Source: Methanofollis sp. UBA420
GTDB lineage: Archaea > Halobacteriota > Methanomicrobia > Methanomicrobiales > Methanofollaceae
Reading direction: 5' to 3'
DNA length: 64,000 nucleotides
Assembly (NCBI RefSeq): GCF_002498315.1
Contig: NZ_DAGX01000003.1
Location: 141,092-205,091 of the forward strand
Numbering within the stretch: position 1 is the stretch's first letter; each line of letters opens with the position of its first letter. The position numbers were made by a program, and so were the translations under genes. Below the pieces are notes generated by a model. That model worked only from the letters and a program-made list of their open reading frames with translations, was not told the DNA's origin and searched no databases. Positions 24,550-32,710 of this stretch are shown here, piece after piece.

Positions 24550-26700
24550 ATGTCGGCCGTCTTCTCCTCCCTCCATCCCACTCTTCAGGGCATTATTGCC
24601 GGCCGCCTCGGCTGGGACGACCTGCGCCCGGTGCAGGAGGCGGCCTGCCAGGCCGCCGCCGACGGCCGCGACCTCCTTGTCGTCGCCGGCACGGCCGGGG
24701 GCAAGACCGAGGCAGCGCTCATCCCGGTGATCGATGCCGTCCTGAAGGGCGGTCTTCCCGGCGTCGCCTGCCTCTGCCTCTCCCCCCTGAAGGCCCTGAT
24801 CAACGACCAGGAGGAGAGGATGCTGGAGATATGCACTCCTGCCGGCCTCTCGGTCGCAAAGTGGCACGGCGACGTCGGAAAAGGCGAGCGTTCCTGGTCG
24901 GGCGGCGACCCGCCCCACATTCTCCTCACGACGCCCGAGTCCCTGGAGGTGATCCTCCTCGACCGCTCTCTCAGGCCCGACCTTGCGCACCTCAGGTTCG
25001 TCGTCGTCGACGAGGTCCATGCCTTTGCCGCCGACCTGCGCGGCGTCCAGATCCGGTGTCTCCTCGACCGTCTCGACCGTCTCGCCGGCCGGCCCCTCCA
25101 GAGGATCGGCCTCTCGGCCACGGTCGGCAACCCCGGCGAGATCCTTGCCTGGCTCTCCGGTCCCGGCCGCGAGGCCGGCCTTGTCGCCTCTCCGGTCAGG
25201 CCCGGGAAGAAGCAGTTCTCCTTCTCCCTTGCCGTGGGGAAGGAGGAGCAGGCCGCCGCCGTCGCCGGCCTGGTCGCCGGCAAACGGGCCCTCGTCTTTG
25301 TGCGGAGTCGGAGCGAGGCCGAAGGACTTGCCACCGCCCTCAAAGGGAGGGTCGATCGCCTCTCCGTCCACCACTCGTCCCTCTCTGCTGCGGTGCGCCG
25401 GGAGGCCGAGGCCTCCCTCTCCGTCCCCTCCTCCTGCGTCATCTGCACGAGCACCCTGGAACTCGGCATCGACATCGGCGGCCTCGACCTTGTCGTTCAG
25501 GTCGGCCCCCCGACATCTGTCTCCTCCTTCCTTCAGCGCCTCGGCCGCACAGGCAGGCGCGGCGGGGCCGCGCGGATGGCCTTTGTCCTCGGGTCGGACC
25601 TCGACCTCCTCCTGGCGGCCGGCGCGATCGAAGCGGCGGCGCGGCGTGAGGTCGAACCCCTCAGGCCCCCCTCTCTCCCGTACACGGTCTTTGTCCAGCA
25701 ACTTTTCCTCGCCCTCATCGGTGCGGGACGTCTCCCGCGCCGCTCCCTCCTCACCTCCCTTCTCTCGTCCCCTGTCCTTGCCGGCATCGCGCCCGACGAC
25801 GCCGGGGCCATCGTCGACCACCTCCTCGCCACCACCCACCTTGCCGCCGACGGCCCCTTCCTGATGCCCGGCCCCGCGGCAGAGAAGGACTTCTCCCGGT
25901 CCCACTGGTCGGCCCTCCTCTCTGTCTTTTCCACGGGCGCCGCGTTCCGGGCCCTCACGCCGGAAGGCGAGGAGGTGGGCGACCTCGACGCGCGGTTCGT
26001 CGCCGGGGGAGTCGGGACAGTCTGCACCCTGGGCGGGCGGCGGTGGCGGATCATCGCCCTCGACCCCGGCCACCGCATCGCCACCGTCGTCGGTGAGGGC
26101 GGGGGCTCGCGCGCCTCCGACCGCCGCCCTTTCTGGTCGGGAAGCGGTGCGCCGATGAGCCCGGTCATCGCCCGTTCCGTGCAGGGCATCCTCGCCCGCG
26201 GCAGGTCGTCCCTCCCCCTGGCGAAACGGGAACAGGCGGCGGTCCGGGGCATCGCCACCGAGATCGGGGCCGGCATCCCTGCCGAAGGTTTCCTTGTCAC
26301 CGAATGCTCAGAAGGCATCTTTGTCCTCTCCTGCCATGGCGGCCGACTTAACAGGTTGCTCGCCTCTCTCCTCGCGCAGGCCCTCGGCGACGGCCCGAAG
26401 GTCAGGGCATCCGACCTCTGCCTCCTCGTCGAAGGGGTGACCGGCCCTGACCCGGCCGGGGAGGTGTACGACGCCCTCTGTGCGATACGGACCCGGCCTG
26501 CCGCCTCCATTGCCCTCGCTCTCCCCCTGCCCGATCCGGCCGACTGGAAGTTCGGCCCCCTCCTCCCTCTCCCCCTCTTTGCCCGGATGGTCGCGGCCGA
26601 CGTCCATGACTGTGACGCCCTTGCCGAGGCCCTTGCCGCTGCGCCGGTGCATACGGGTGAGGAAACTATATCTGGAGCCTCTTCCCCAGATTTTCCATAA
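24550..26700 (+). CDS. Lhr-like superfamily 2 DEAD/DEAH helicase
   Basis: A 716-residue helicase. Motif I GTAGGKTEA (Lys 52), Q-motif region LRPVQEAA, motif II VVDEVHAF, motif III SATVGNP and motif VI LGRTGRRG are clear; GTRGGAA-type spacing and the DEVH box match the Lhr/Ski2 group. The C-terminal half, past about residue 400, is Lhr-like but shorter than the usual 850 residues or more. It is likely to act in DNA repair or RNA remodelling. MSAVFSS (24550) is taken as start since a CATATATG TATA-like box lies about 60 bases before it. Its TAA shares one base with the next ATG. Confidence 0.88.
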   Translation: MSAVFSSLHPTLQGIIAGRLGWDDLRPVQEAACQAAADGRDLLVVAGTAGGKTEAALIPVIDAVLKGGLPGVACLCLSPLKALINDQEERMLEICTPAGLSVAKWHGDVGKGERSWSGGDPPHILLTTPESLEVILLDRSLRPDLAHLRFVVVDEVHAFAADLRGVQIRCLLDRLDRLAGRPLQRIGLSATVGNPGEILAWLSGPGREAGLVASPVRPGKKQFSFSLAVGKEEQAAAVAGLVAGKRALVFVRSRSEAEGLATALKGRVDRLSVHHSSLSAAVRREAEASLSVPSSCVICTSTLELGIDIGGLDLVVQVGPPTSVSSFLQRLGRTGRRGGAARMAFVLGSDLDLLLAAGAIEAAARREVEPLRPPSLPYTVFVQQLFLALIGAGRLPRRSLLTSLLSSPVLAGIAPDDAGAIVDHLLATTHLAADGPFLMPGPAAEKDFSRSHWSALLSVFSTGAAFRALTPEGEEVGDLDARFVAGGVGTVCTLGGRRWRIIALDPGHRIATVVGEGGGSRASDRRPFWSGSGAPMSPVIARSVQGILARGRSSLPLAKREQAAVRGIATEIGAGIPAEGFLVTECSEGIFVLSCHGGRLNRLLASLLAQALGDGPKVRASDLCLLVEGVTGPDPAGEVYDALCAIRTRPAASIALALPLPDPADWKFGPLLPLPLFARMVAADVHDCDALAEALAAAPVHTGEETISGASSPDFP

Positions 26701-27197
26701 TGAAGCCTGCCCTCATCCTGCTCCTCTGCCTGGTCGCGGCGGTCGCAGCCACTCCCGTGCAGGCGGCCCCTGTACGGGAAATCGCGGCCGCCCCTCTTCC
26801 CGGCGAGGAGTTTATGGTGACCCTGGACCTGAGCGGGATCGCCGTCGGCGGCATCGTCGAGACAGTCCCCCCGGGCTTCACCTTCGTCTCCACCACCCAT
26901 CCGCCTGGCAGAGTCTCGATCAAGGGGCAGCAGGTCTCCTTTGTCGTCCTGAACGACACCATTGTCAGGTACCGCGTCCGTGCCCCCGATACCGGCAGTG
27001 GCACCTTTACCGGCGTCTGGGAAGATTTCCTTGCCGACAAACACGGCGCTATCGATGGGACGGAGGTTACCGTCAGGACCGGATCCGAAGAGGGTGCCGG
27101 GACCCCCGGGGCGACCCCGGGCCTGCCTGGCTGGACAGCCTGGACCGCCCTGTGTGCCCTGGGTGCCGCGGCCTTTTTCCGGGGGCGGTCTCTGTGA
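26700..27197 (+). CDS. secreted surface protein with cohesin-like beta-sandwich and C-terminal anchor
   Basis: A 165-residue protein with a signal peptide (about 1-22), a single all-beta domain (LPGEEFMVTLDLSG, VETVPPGFTFVSTTHP, FTGVWEDFLAD) of the type repeated in methanogen surface proteins, a PGATPGLPG linker and a C-terminal hydrophobic helix ending in Arg. That tail resembles a PGF-CTERM-style sorting anchor. The start ATG shares a base with the helicase stop, and the stop overlaps the next gene's GTG start, so all three are coupled. A binding partner for the following EF-hand-bearing protein is possible but unproven. Confidence 0.7.
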   Translation: MKPALILLLCLVAAVAATPVQAAPVREIAAAPLPGEEFMVTLDLSGIAVGGIVETVPPGFTFVSTTHPPGRVSIKGQQVSFVVLNDTIVRYRVRAPDTGSGTFTGVWEDFLADKHGAIDGTEVTVRTGSEEGAGTPGATPGLPGWTAWTALCALGAAAFFRGRSL

Positions 27198-28378
27198 GGT
27201 CTGTCCCTGTCGCCGTCTTCCTCCTCCTGCTGGTGACCCCGTCTCTGGCTGCCCTGCCCTGTGACGGCAATGGCGATGACGTCCTCTCCGAGGGGGAGTT
27301 CGTCTCGGCGGCCTTTGCCTACCTGGACACCGAATACCGGAATGGCACCGGTCAGGCACCGCCGCGGGACGACCTTGCCGACGCCGCCTTTGTCTATTAT
27401 TACTGGGGCGGCAGGCCCTGGACATGGACCGGTGCGGCAGGGAGCACCCCCTCTTCGTTTGACCGGCCGGTCAGGCGTGCGGCCGTCATGCACCCGTTCG
27501 TGCTGGAAACCCTCCGTTCGATCGGGTACCCGATGGAGAATGTTGTCGGGATCGATTCTGCCACGGCACAGGCCTCGACTTTCTTCCCTGAGATGGCGGG
27601 CCGTGCAGTGGTCGGGAGCCCCGAACACCCCGACACTGCCGCGCTCCTCTCCCTCGCTCCCGATGCCGTCTTCGTCGAGGCGGGCGCAGGCGGGGACCGT
27701 GCTGCACAGGCCATTTCAGAGGCCGGCCTTCCTGTCGTGCGTGTCGCCTGCTCCTCCCCCGCATCCTATCTCGGGGAAGTCAGGGCTCTTGGAGATCTTC
27801 TTGGCCTGAACGACGGTGCCGCCGCTCTCTCGCGCTTCATCGACGAGGAAGAGGAACGGGTGCGCGCCTGCCTGGCCGGCCTTCACCCGCGCGAGGCGCC
27901 GGTCGTCTATGCCGAGGACGTCGTTGACTACACCGCGTGCGGGGAGGGGACGCCTCTCTGCGAGGAGGTCAAAGCCGCCGGCGGCCGGCCTGCCTTCAGC
28001 GGCACCGAAACGGTGAGCGACACCGCGGTTCTTGCTGCGGACCCTGAATATGTCGTCAAACTTGTCGGCCGCGAGCCGTACCTGATGGGCGGGTATGGCG
28101 ACCGGATCCCCGTTCGTTTCATCGAGGTACGAAATGAGATCGGCAGGAGGCCGGGCTGGTCCGGCACCCGGGCCGTAAAAGCCGGGCAGGTCTTCGTGGT
28201 CCACACCTCCCTCGTCGAGGGGCCGCAGTATTTCATCGGCCGCCAGTACCTCGCGTCATGGTTCCACCCTGACCTCTGCGCCGACCTCGACCCTGCCGCA
28301 GTCCAGGCAGAATACTTTTCCCGGTTTCAGGGGCTTCCGGGATCCGCAGGGATCTATGTTTCGGGAGGAGTGGGATGA
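27194..28378 (+). CDS. ABC transporter substrate-binding protein with dockerin/EF-hand-like N-terminus
   Basis: A 394-residue exported protein, start codon GTG overlapping the upstream TGA (GTGA). A signal peptide is followed by DGNGDDVLSEGEFVSAAFAYL, a calcium-loop-like helix pair, and then a BtuF/FecB-type periplasmic-binding fold (AVVGSPEHPDTAALLSLAPDAVF, ALGDLLGLNDGAAALSRFIDEEEERV). Substrates of this class are metal chelates, siderophores or corrinoids. No permease or ATPase gene is adjacent, so it is an orphan component here. N-terminal EF-hand modules on such proteins are seen in other Methanomicrobia. Confidence 0.82.
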   Translation: MRSVPVAVFLLLLVTPSLAALPCDGNGDDVLSEGEFVSAAFAYLDTEYRNGTGQAPPRDDLADAAFVYYYWGGRPWTWTGAAGSTPSSFDRPVRRAAVMHPFVLETLRSIGYPMENVVGIDSATAQASTFFPEMAGRAVVGSPEHPDTAALLSLAPDAVFVEAGAGGDRAAQAISEAGLPVVRVACSSPASYLGEVRALGDLLGLNDGAAALSRFIDEEEERVRACLAGLHPREAPVVYAEDVVDYTACGEGTPLCEEVKAAGGRPAFSGTETVSDTAVLAADPEYVVKLVGREPYLMGGYGDRIPVRFIEVRNEIGRRPGWSGTRAVKAGQVFVVHTSLVEGPQYFIGRQYLASWFHPDLCADLDPAAVQAEYFSRFQGLPGSAGIYVSGGVG

Positions 28379-28752
28379 GGCAGGATCCTGGACCTGATAC
28401 CGGCAGGATCGAAGGTGTCCGGCGTTGTCCCTGACACCCCCTCCCGCTGTATGACGCCGGAGGGTGATGCTGTGGTCATCACCCCTCTCTGTGCCCCCCT
28501 CTCTCGCGCCTCCGAACATCGCCTCCTTCGAGGTACCTGATGAGAGGAACCATCTCCGCGATGCGGTCAAGGAGGTGTCGAGGACAGGCTTGGACTGACG
28601 GGTGCGGCATTGCATCGGTGCAGTTCGAGGATGAGGACCTTGTTGTCGACCTGACCGATTTTACCTCTGGTTGAGGGATGCCGGAGAATCCGATCGGCCT
28701 CGCAGGCAGCCTCACGCCACGGCGACGCCTACAGGGAACAGCCCCTCCTCCA
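28379..28752. pseudogene. probable decayed coding remnant
   Basis: About 370 bases with no intact gene. On the plus strand short stretches in different frames look protein-like: TPEGDAVVITPL near 28450-28490, VPDERNHLRDAVKEVSRTGLD near 28530-28598, and GCGIASVQFEDEDLVVDL near 28600-28655. They are broken by stops and frame changes. This pattern suggests a degraded gene, but the parent family is not recognisable. Confidence 0.35.
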
Positions 28753-29529
28753 TCATTGTGCCGGTGGCCTGACCCCTATCCAGAGGTGGAGGTCCCGGTA
28801 CGCGGCGTCGAGCCTGTCCTTCCCCCAGACGCTATCTGAAGGAACTGTTTCGTTGAAAAGAATGAAATCCAGGCGGTTCATGTCGGTCCTTTCGACTGTG
28901 AAGGGGAAAGGTACTTCGGCCGTCTGGTTGTGGGGGACGGTGACGGCGAAACGGTCGATTATCTCCATGTCCCTGAGGCTTGAGGTGTTGGTCGTCGGGT
29001 CGAAGGCCTGTGAGGTAAGCAGCACCTCGACGGTATAGGTGATGTCGCGGTATTCGTGGTTCCCGATACCGATGATCACCGACTGGTTGCTCCCGGCCGC
29101 GAAGGCGGTCGGATAATCTGTGGCCTTCCCGCCTGGACCGAGGATGTAGAACTCGGTGAAGTGCTCTCCCTCCTTGGGAACGGCGAGCACGTAGAGAGTT
29201 GTGGCGATGGCAAGGAGAATTGCAAGGACGAGGATGATGGAGAGGGTTCTGTCTGTGCGTGACTGGTTCTCGGGGAAAAGGTCTGCCTTTGCCTCTGCCG
29301 CCATCTCCCTGAAGGGTACGACGAATCGTTTCTCCGCCGGGACCACCGCCCGTCGCCAGTGGGCGACAGCGAGCATGGCGAAGGTGAAGAGGGTGGGGGC
29401 GATGAGGATCGGGAGATAGGCGCACAGGACGCTCGCCACTGTGCATATGGCGATTATAGCGAGGTTTTTTGGCACGTTCCGCGGTTCGAAGCCCTCAAAG
29501 ATTCTCTGATAATATCCTTCCTGGTCCAT
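28753..29529 (-). CDS. DUF1616-type membrane protein
   Basis: A 258-residue protein starting MDQEGYYQRIF. Two adjacent hydrophobic helices (about 22-60) and a third (about 100-125) precede an extracytoplasmic domain: GKATDYPTAFAAGSNQSVIIGIGNHEY, YTVEVLLTS, AEVPFPFTVERTDMNRLDFILF. The last is the DUF1616 beta domain of archaeal membrane proteins, function unknown. Start 29529 is preferred because AAGGGGATG sits before it and a TATA-like ATTATAAACA lies about 40 bases upstream. It is a monocistronic unit. Confidence 0.8.
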   Translation of the reverse strand: MDQEGYYQRIFEGFEPRNVPKNLAIIAICTVASVLCAYLPILIAPTLFTFAMLAVAHWRRAVVPAEKRFVVPFREMAAEAKADLFPENQSRTDRTLSIILVLAILLAIATTLYVLAVPKEGEHFTEFYILGPGGKATDYPTAFAAGSNQSVIIGIGNHEYRDITYTVEVLLTSQAFDPTTNTSSLRDMEIIDRFAVTVPHNQTAEVPFPFTVERTDMNRLDFILFNETVPSDSVWGKDRLDAAYRDLHLWIGVRPPAQ

Positions 29530-29851
29530 GTCATCCCCTTTTTTCGTGATCTCTCGCAAGGATGTTTATAATATTATTCTCTCTTCTGCCTCCCTGCGAG
29601 ATACAGGGGGCTGTAAGGGCTTCCGGTACAGGGAAGGCTCCTGTCCTGATTTCTGAGTGATACCCGGCGTTGCGGCAGTGGTTGTCGGGGCGAATGTCAT
29701 GGAAGCATATGTACCTGATGCCGGGATCTCCACGCCGATTCAGTCCCCGTCGATCCGGAAGGGCATCTGTTACTATGCCCCGTCTTCATAGTGATCCCGA
29801 AAGAGTGTCCGGGCCTTCGGGGTCTGCCGGCGGAGAAAAAGCAGTCCCTGA
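29530..29851. other. gene-free stretch upstream of DUF1616 gene
   Basis: About 320 bases. The part next to 29560-29585 is AT-rich and holds the minus-strand promoter. The remainder has no frame with coding character apart from the remnant that starts at 29852. Confidence 0.4.
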
Positions 29852-29950
29852 GGGGGTGAGGACGGTTTCCCGCTCCTCCCGACTCTCGTCATCCTGGCCA
29901 TCGTCATCGCTCTGGCGGTTGTCAGTTACCGGATGGTCCGGAAGCAGTAA
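29852..29950 (+). pseudogene. orphan C-terminal membrane anchor remnant
   Basis: The frame 29852-29950 begins right after an in-frame TGA and reads GGEDGFPLLPTLVILAIVIA, continuing to a basic VRKQ end: a linker, one strong transmembrane helix and a basic stop-transfer tail. It looks like the last exported-protein anchor of a gene whose upstream part is lost or frameshifted. No start codon or ribosome site was found. Confidence 0.4.
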
Positions 29951-29975
29951 TCTCTCTTCCCTTTTTTCAGGTCTT

Positions 29976-30680
29976 TCAGGCACTGTCGATCCTGAGACGG
30001 TGGGCCTGCAGGATCGCAAGGCCGGCGCCTCCAAGAACCAGACCGCAGAGGACGAGGTCTCCTGGCTTTTCGAGGCCGGTCGGTATCAGGTGCAGGGCGA
30101 GCACCCCTGAAAGGATCATGATGCCGGCAAGGAGTATGAGCACCCCGCCGAGGGGCAGCCTGACCTTTTCAAGGAGGGGCCCTGTCCTCTCGAAAAGTGC
30201 CGTCCTGAACTCTTTTTTCAGGAGGAGAAGAGTGGCAATGAAGAGGGCTGCAAAGAGGATCCACTCTGAGGGTTCGGAGAGTTCGGTTATGAGGAGGGAC
30301 CAGAGGTCGCGGCTCTCTGCCCCTGCTGTGAAGGAGCCAAGGAAGGGATAGAGCCAGTTTGCCGGATAGAGCCACATCGTGTCGAGGGCCTGGTGAGAGG
30401 CGACCCCGGTCGCACCGGCAAGGACGATGGGGGACCTGAACCGCCAGAAGACGAGGAGGCCGACTCCAAGGGCGAGGACGAGGAAGAGAAGGGTATGCGT
30501 ATAGATCCTGCCGTAGCCGACCGAATCGGCGAGGATAATATAGCCGAGGGGCTTGTCGACGAGGTCGGGGAGGATGGCGCCGAGAGCGCACGCCGCAACG
30601 ACGGCCCGCCTCCCCCCGACCGCCCCGGCGAGGATGAGGCCGAGGACGATACCGGCGGCGAGGTGGCAGAGGAGGAACAT
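29976..30680 (-). CDS. YdjM/DUF457-type membrane metal-dependent hydrolase
   Basis: A 234-residue polytopic protein. The family pattern of H/D-containing membrane hydrolases is visible: HLAAGIVLGLILAG at the N-terminus, GAILPDLVDKPLG, THTLLFLVLAL and SHQALDTMWLYP, which supply the conserved H, D and H-x-x-x-D residues. About six helices are seen. The substrate is unknown. MFLLCHLAAG (30680) is taken as start. The C-terminal end has two more helices than the minimal family. Confidence 0.82.
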   Translation of the reverse strand: MFLLCHLAAGIVLGLILAGAVGGRRAVVAACALGAILPDLVDKPLGYIILADSVGYGRIYTHTLLFLVLALGVGLLVFWRFRSPIVLAGATGVASHQALDTMWLYPANWLYPFLGSFTAGAESRDLWSLLITELSEPSEWILFAALFIATLLLLKKEFRTALFERTGPLLEKVRLPLGGVLILLAGIMILSGVLALHLIPTGLEKPGDLVLCGLVLGGAGLAILQAHRLRIDSA

Positions 30681-30814
30681 TCCACCACCACTCGGGCACC
30701 CCGCCATATCTAACTTCCCGATACTGCAGGTTTTCCTGTATTTGTCGGGGGAAAGATGTCATGTGCCCGTGCACAACACCATATCGAAGGGTATATGAGA
30801 GGAGGTAACATTCG

Positions 30815-30868
30815 ATGGATGGGGAACACTCATGTCCGGGCCCTCCCGGAGGAGACCCCCGGTGGTGA
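30815..30868 (+). CDS. possible 17-codon leader ORF
   Basis: A perfect AGGAGGT ribosome site (about 30800-30806) is placed 8 bases before ATG at 30815, which opens a 17-codon frame (MDGEHSCPGPPGGDPRW) ending at TGA 30866-30868. The next gene starts 6 bases later and has only a weak site of its own. The frame could be a translational leader that feeds ribosomes to the zinc-ribbon gene. No homologue is known to me. Confidence 0.35.
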   Translation: MDGEHSCPGPPGGDPRW

Positions 30869-30874
30869 GCACCC

Positions 30875-31294
30875 GTGAATGATATTCATATCCGCATTCC
30901 GTTCCCCTTTGATGACGAGGGCTATATTGAACGGACCTGCCCTGCCTGCCGGAGGAACTTCAAGATGCAGCTGAACGAGCGCGAGGTCGAGTGGATCTCC
31001 CGGGCACGGCTGAACTCCTTCAATCTCCTCTGTTCGAACAGGATATATAAGTTCGAGGACGAACCCGAAGCCCAGTGTTCGTGTCCGTATTGTGGCCATG
31101 TCGCGCCGGTGAACCGGTGGTGGACCCATGACCAGCGGAGTTATATCCAGGTCTATGCCCACATGGCGATCCGCGATATTCTCCTGCGCGACCTCGCAGC
31201 GGGGCAGGTCTCCGGGGCCGGCCATTCTGCCGGGACCTACTCGACTCGCCTTCAGGTTACCGGGGTGCGGAACCTCCCTCTGTCCATCCCCTGA
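30875..31294 (+). CDS. zinc-ribbon protein of unknown function
   Basis: A 139-residue soluble protein with two cysteine pairs, CPAC (in ERTCPACRRNF) and CPYC (in CSCPYCGHV), about 50 residues apart, as expected for a split zinc ribbon. Between them lies EREVEWISRARLNSF. Similar proteins occur in methanogens without assigned role. The likely start is the ATG at 30875; the upstream leader may couple translation. It is convergent with the MFS transporter. Confidence 0.7.
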   Translation: MNDIHIRIPFPFDDEGYIERTCPACRRNFKMQLNEREVEWISRARLNSFNLLCSNRIYKFEDEPEAQCSCPYCGHVAPVNRWWTHDQRSYIQVYAHMAIRDILLRDLAAGQVSGAGHSAGTYSTRLQVTGVRNLPLSIP

Positions 31295-31324
31295 GGATGG
31301 CTTTTTTAATTCTTTCCGCCGCCG

Positions 31325-32518
31325 TCATCGGAATTTTGCCGCTTTCTTTCTGGCGTGTCTTCGCATCCAGAAATACGCAATGATCGCCATTGTCTCGGCG
31401 ATCGCGACAAAGCCCACGATGTGGGCGACCGAGACCTCGTACAGGACGCCCATCACCGTGCTCCCCAGGAACCAGCCTGTGCCATAGACTGCATAGATGT
31501 AGCCGAAGGCCTGACCCCTGATCTCGGTGGCTGTCCGGTCGGCCAGGGACGCCCGCATCACCGTCTCGTGGAGGCCGATGCCGGCCCCCCAGATGAGGGT
31601 GCCGAGGACGATGAGAGAGGGGGCTGTGCTGAAGGCGAGGGCCGGGATGGCGATGTTGATCAGGGGGATGAGGAGAAGGGCTCTCGTCCCGATCCGGTCG
31701 TAGGCCCATCCCCCGCCGAGGGCGACCAGTGTGGAGACGGCCATCGCCCCGGCATAGATGAGGGGGATGCTCGGGTCTGCGATGAGCCCCTGGACCTTCA
31801 TGTGGTAGGAGATGAGGGGGAAACTGGCAAACCCGGCCATTGCAAGGAAGAGGAAGGTGGCGTACGGGACGAAACGCCGTGCCGCCGGGACGGCTGCATC
31901 TTCGTCCGACCTCTCGAAGATGCCAGGTTCAGGGACGGCCCTCTTCCCGATGGCGAGGAAGACGAAGAGGAGGACGATCGGGAGGGCGAGGAGGGCGAAG
32001 CCGGTCTGATACCCTCCCCCGGTCAGGATCGCCGCGGAGAGGAGGAGGGGGCCGATGATCGCGCCGACCTGGTCGAGGGCCTTGTGGACGCCGACCCCCC
32101 AGCCCCGGCCGACAGGCGAGGCCGCGAGGGAGATGATGGTGTCGCGTGCCGGCGCACGGATCGCCTTGCCGATCCTTTCTGTGATGAGAAGGACGGCGGC
32201 GACCTCCCAGGTGCCGGTCAGGGCAAGGAAGGGGATGGCAAGGAGGAGGCCGTAGCCGAGGTAGACGATCCGCCAGTAGTGTTGTGTCTGGTCTGAGTAG
32301 AGGCCGGTGAGCACACGCAGGCCGTACCCGGTGAACTCGCCGAGACCTGCGACAAGGCCGACGATGGCGGCAGAGCCCCCGAGGGTGAGGAGGTACGGGC
32401 CGGTGACGCTCCTCGCCCCGTTCGAGACGATGTCGCCGAGGAGGCTGACGATGCCGAGGAGAAGGATGAGCCTCATGGCGGTCTGCCGCGGGGCGGTCAT
32501 CTGGTCTGGCCCGGCCAT
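31325..32518 (-). CDS. major facilitator superfamily transporter
   Basis: A 397-residue protein with 12 predicted helices in two halves. The cytoplasmic loop between helices 2 and 3 reads GYGLRVLTGLYSDQTQHYW, the D-R-type MFS motif, and helix 4 has RIGKAIRAPARDTIISLA, a pattern of the archaeal and bacterial multidrug/efflux-type clade. The second half repeats it as GGGWAYDRIGTRALLL. The substrate is unknown. The C-terminal tail is very basic. Confidence 0.87.
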   Translation of the reverse strand: MAGPDQMTAPRQTAMRLILLLGIVSLLGDIVSNGARSVTGPYLLTLGGSAAIVGLVAGLGEFTGYGLRVLTGLYSDQTQHYWRIVYLGYGLLLAIPFLALTGTWEVAAVLLITERIGKAIRAPARDTIISLAASPVGRGWGVGVHKALDQVGAIIGPLLLSAAILTGGGYQTGFALLALPIVLLFVFLAIGKRAVPEPGIFERSDEDAAVPAARRFVPYATFLFLAMAGFASFPLISYHMKVQGLIADPSIPLIYAGAMAVSTLVALGGGWAYDRIGTRALLLIPLINIAIPALAFSTAPSLIVLGTLIWGAGIGLHETVMRASLADRTATEIRGQAFGYIYAVYGTGWFLGSTVMGVLYEVSVAHIVGFVAIAETMAIIAYFWMRRHARKKAAKFR

Positions 32519-32710
32519 GGCGAGGGGTGGAGGATGGAGGAGAAATAGGTTCGCCTGGCATCCTGTCCTTCTCCGGCGGCCGTGGGATGGTGTTATGGAG
32601 GGTTTCTGCAGAAATAATACCTTTAATGATATTTTTTATCTGTCTAATCCTCTGTGTGGCAAATAGATAATCACATATATTTGATATTTAATATTTTTGC
32701 ATGTGATGAT

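Noticed and set aside
23934..24581. 215-residue frame overlapping the pterin dehydratase gene
   Set aside because: Its arginine- and glycine-rich product has no motif, while the shorter frame has the complete PCD signature.
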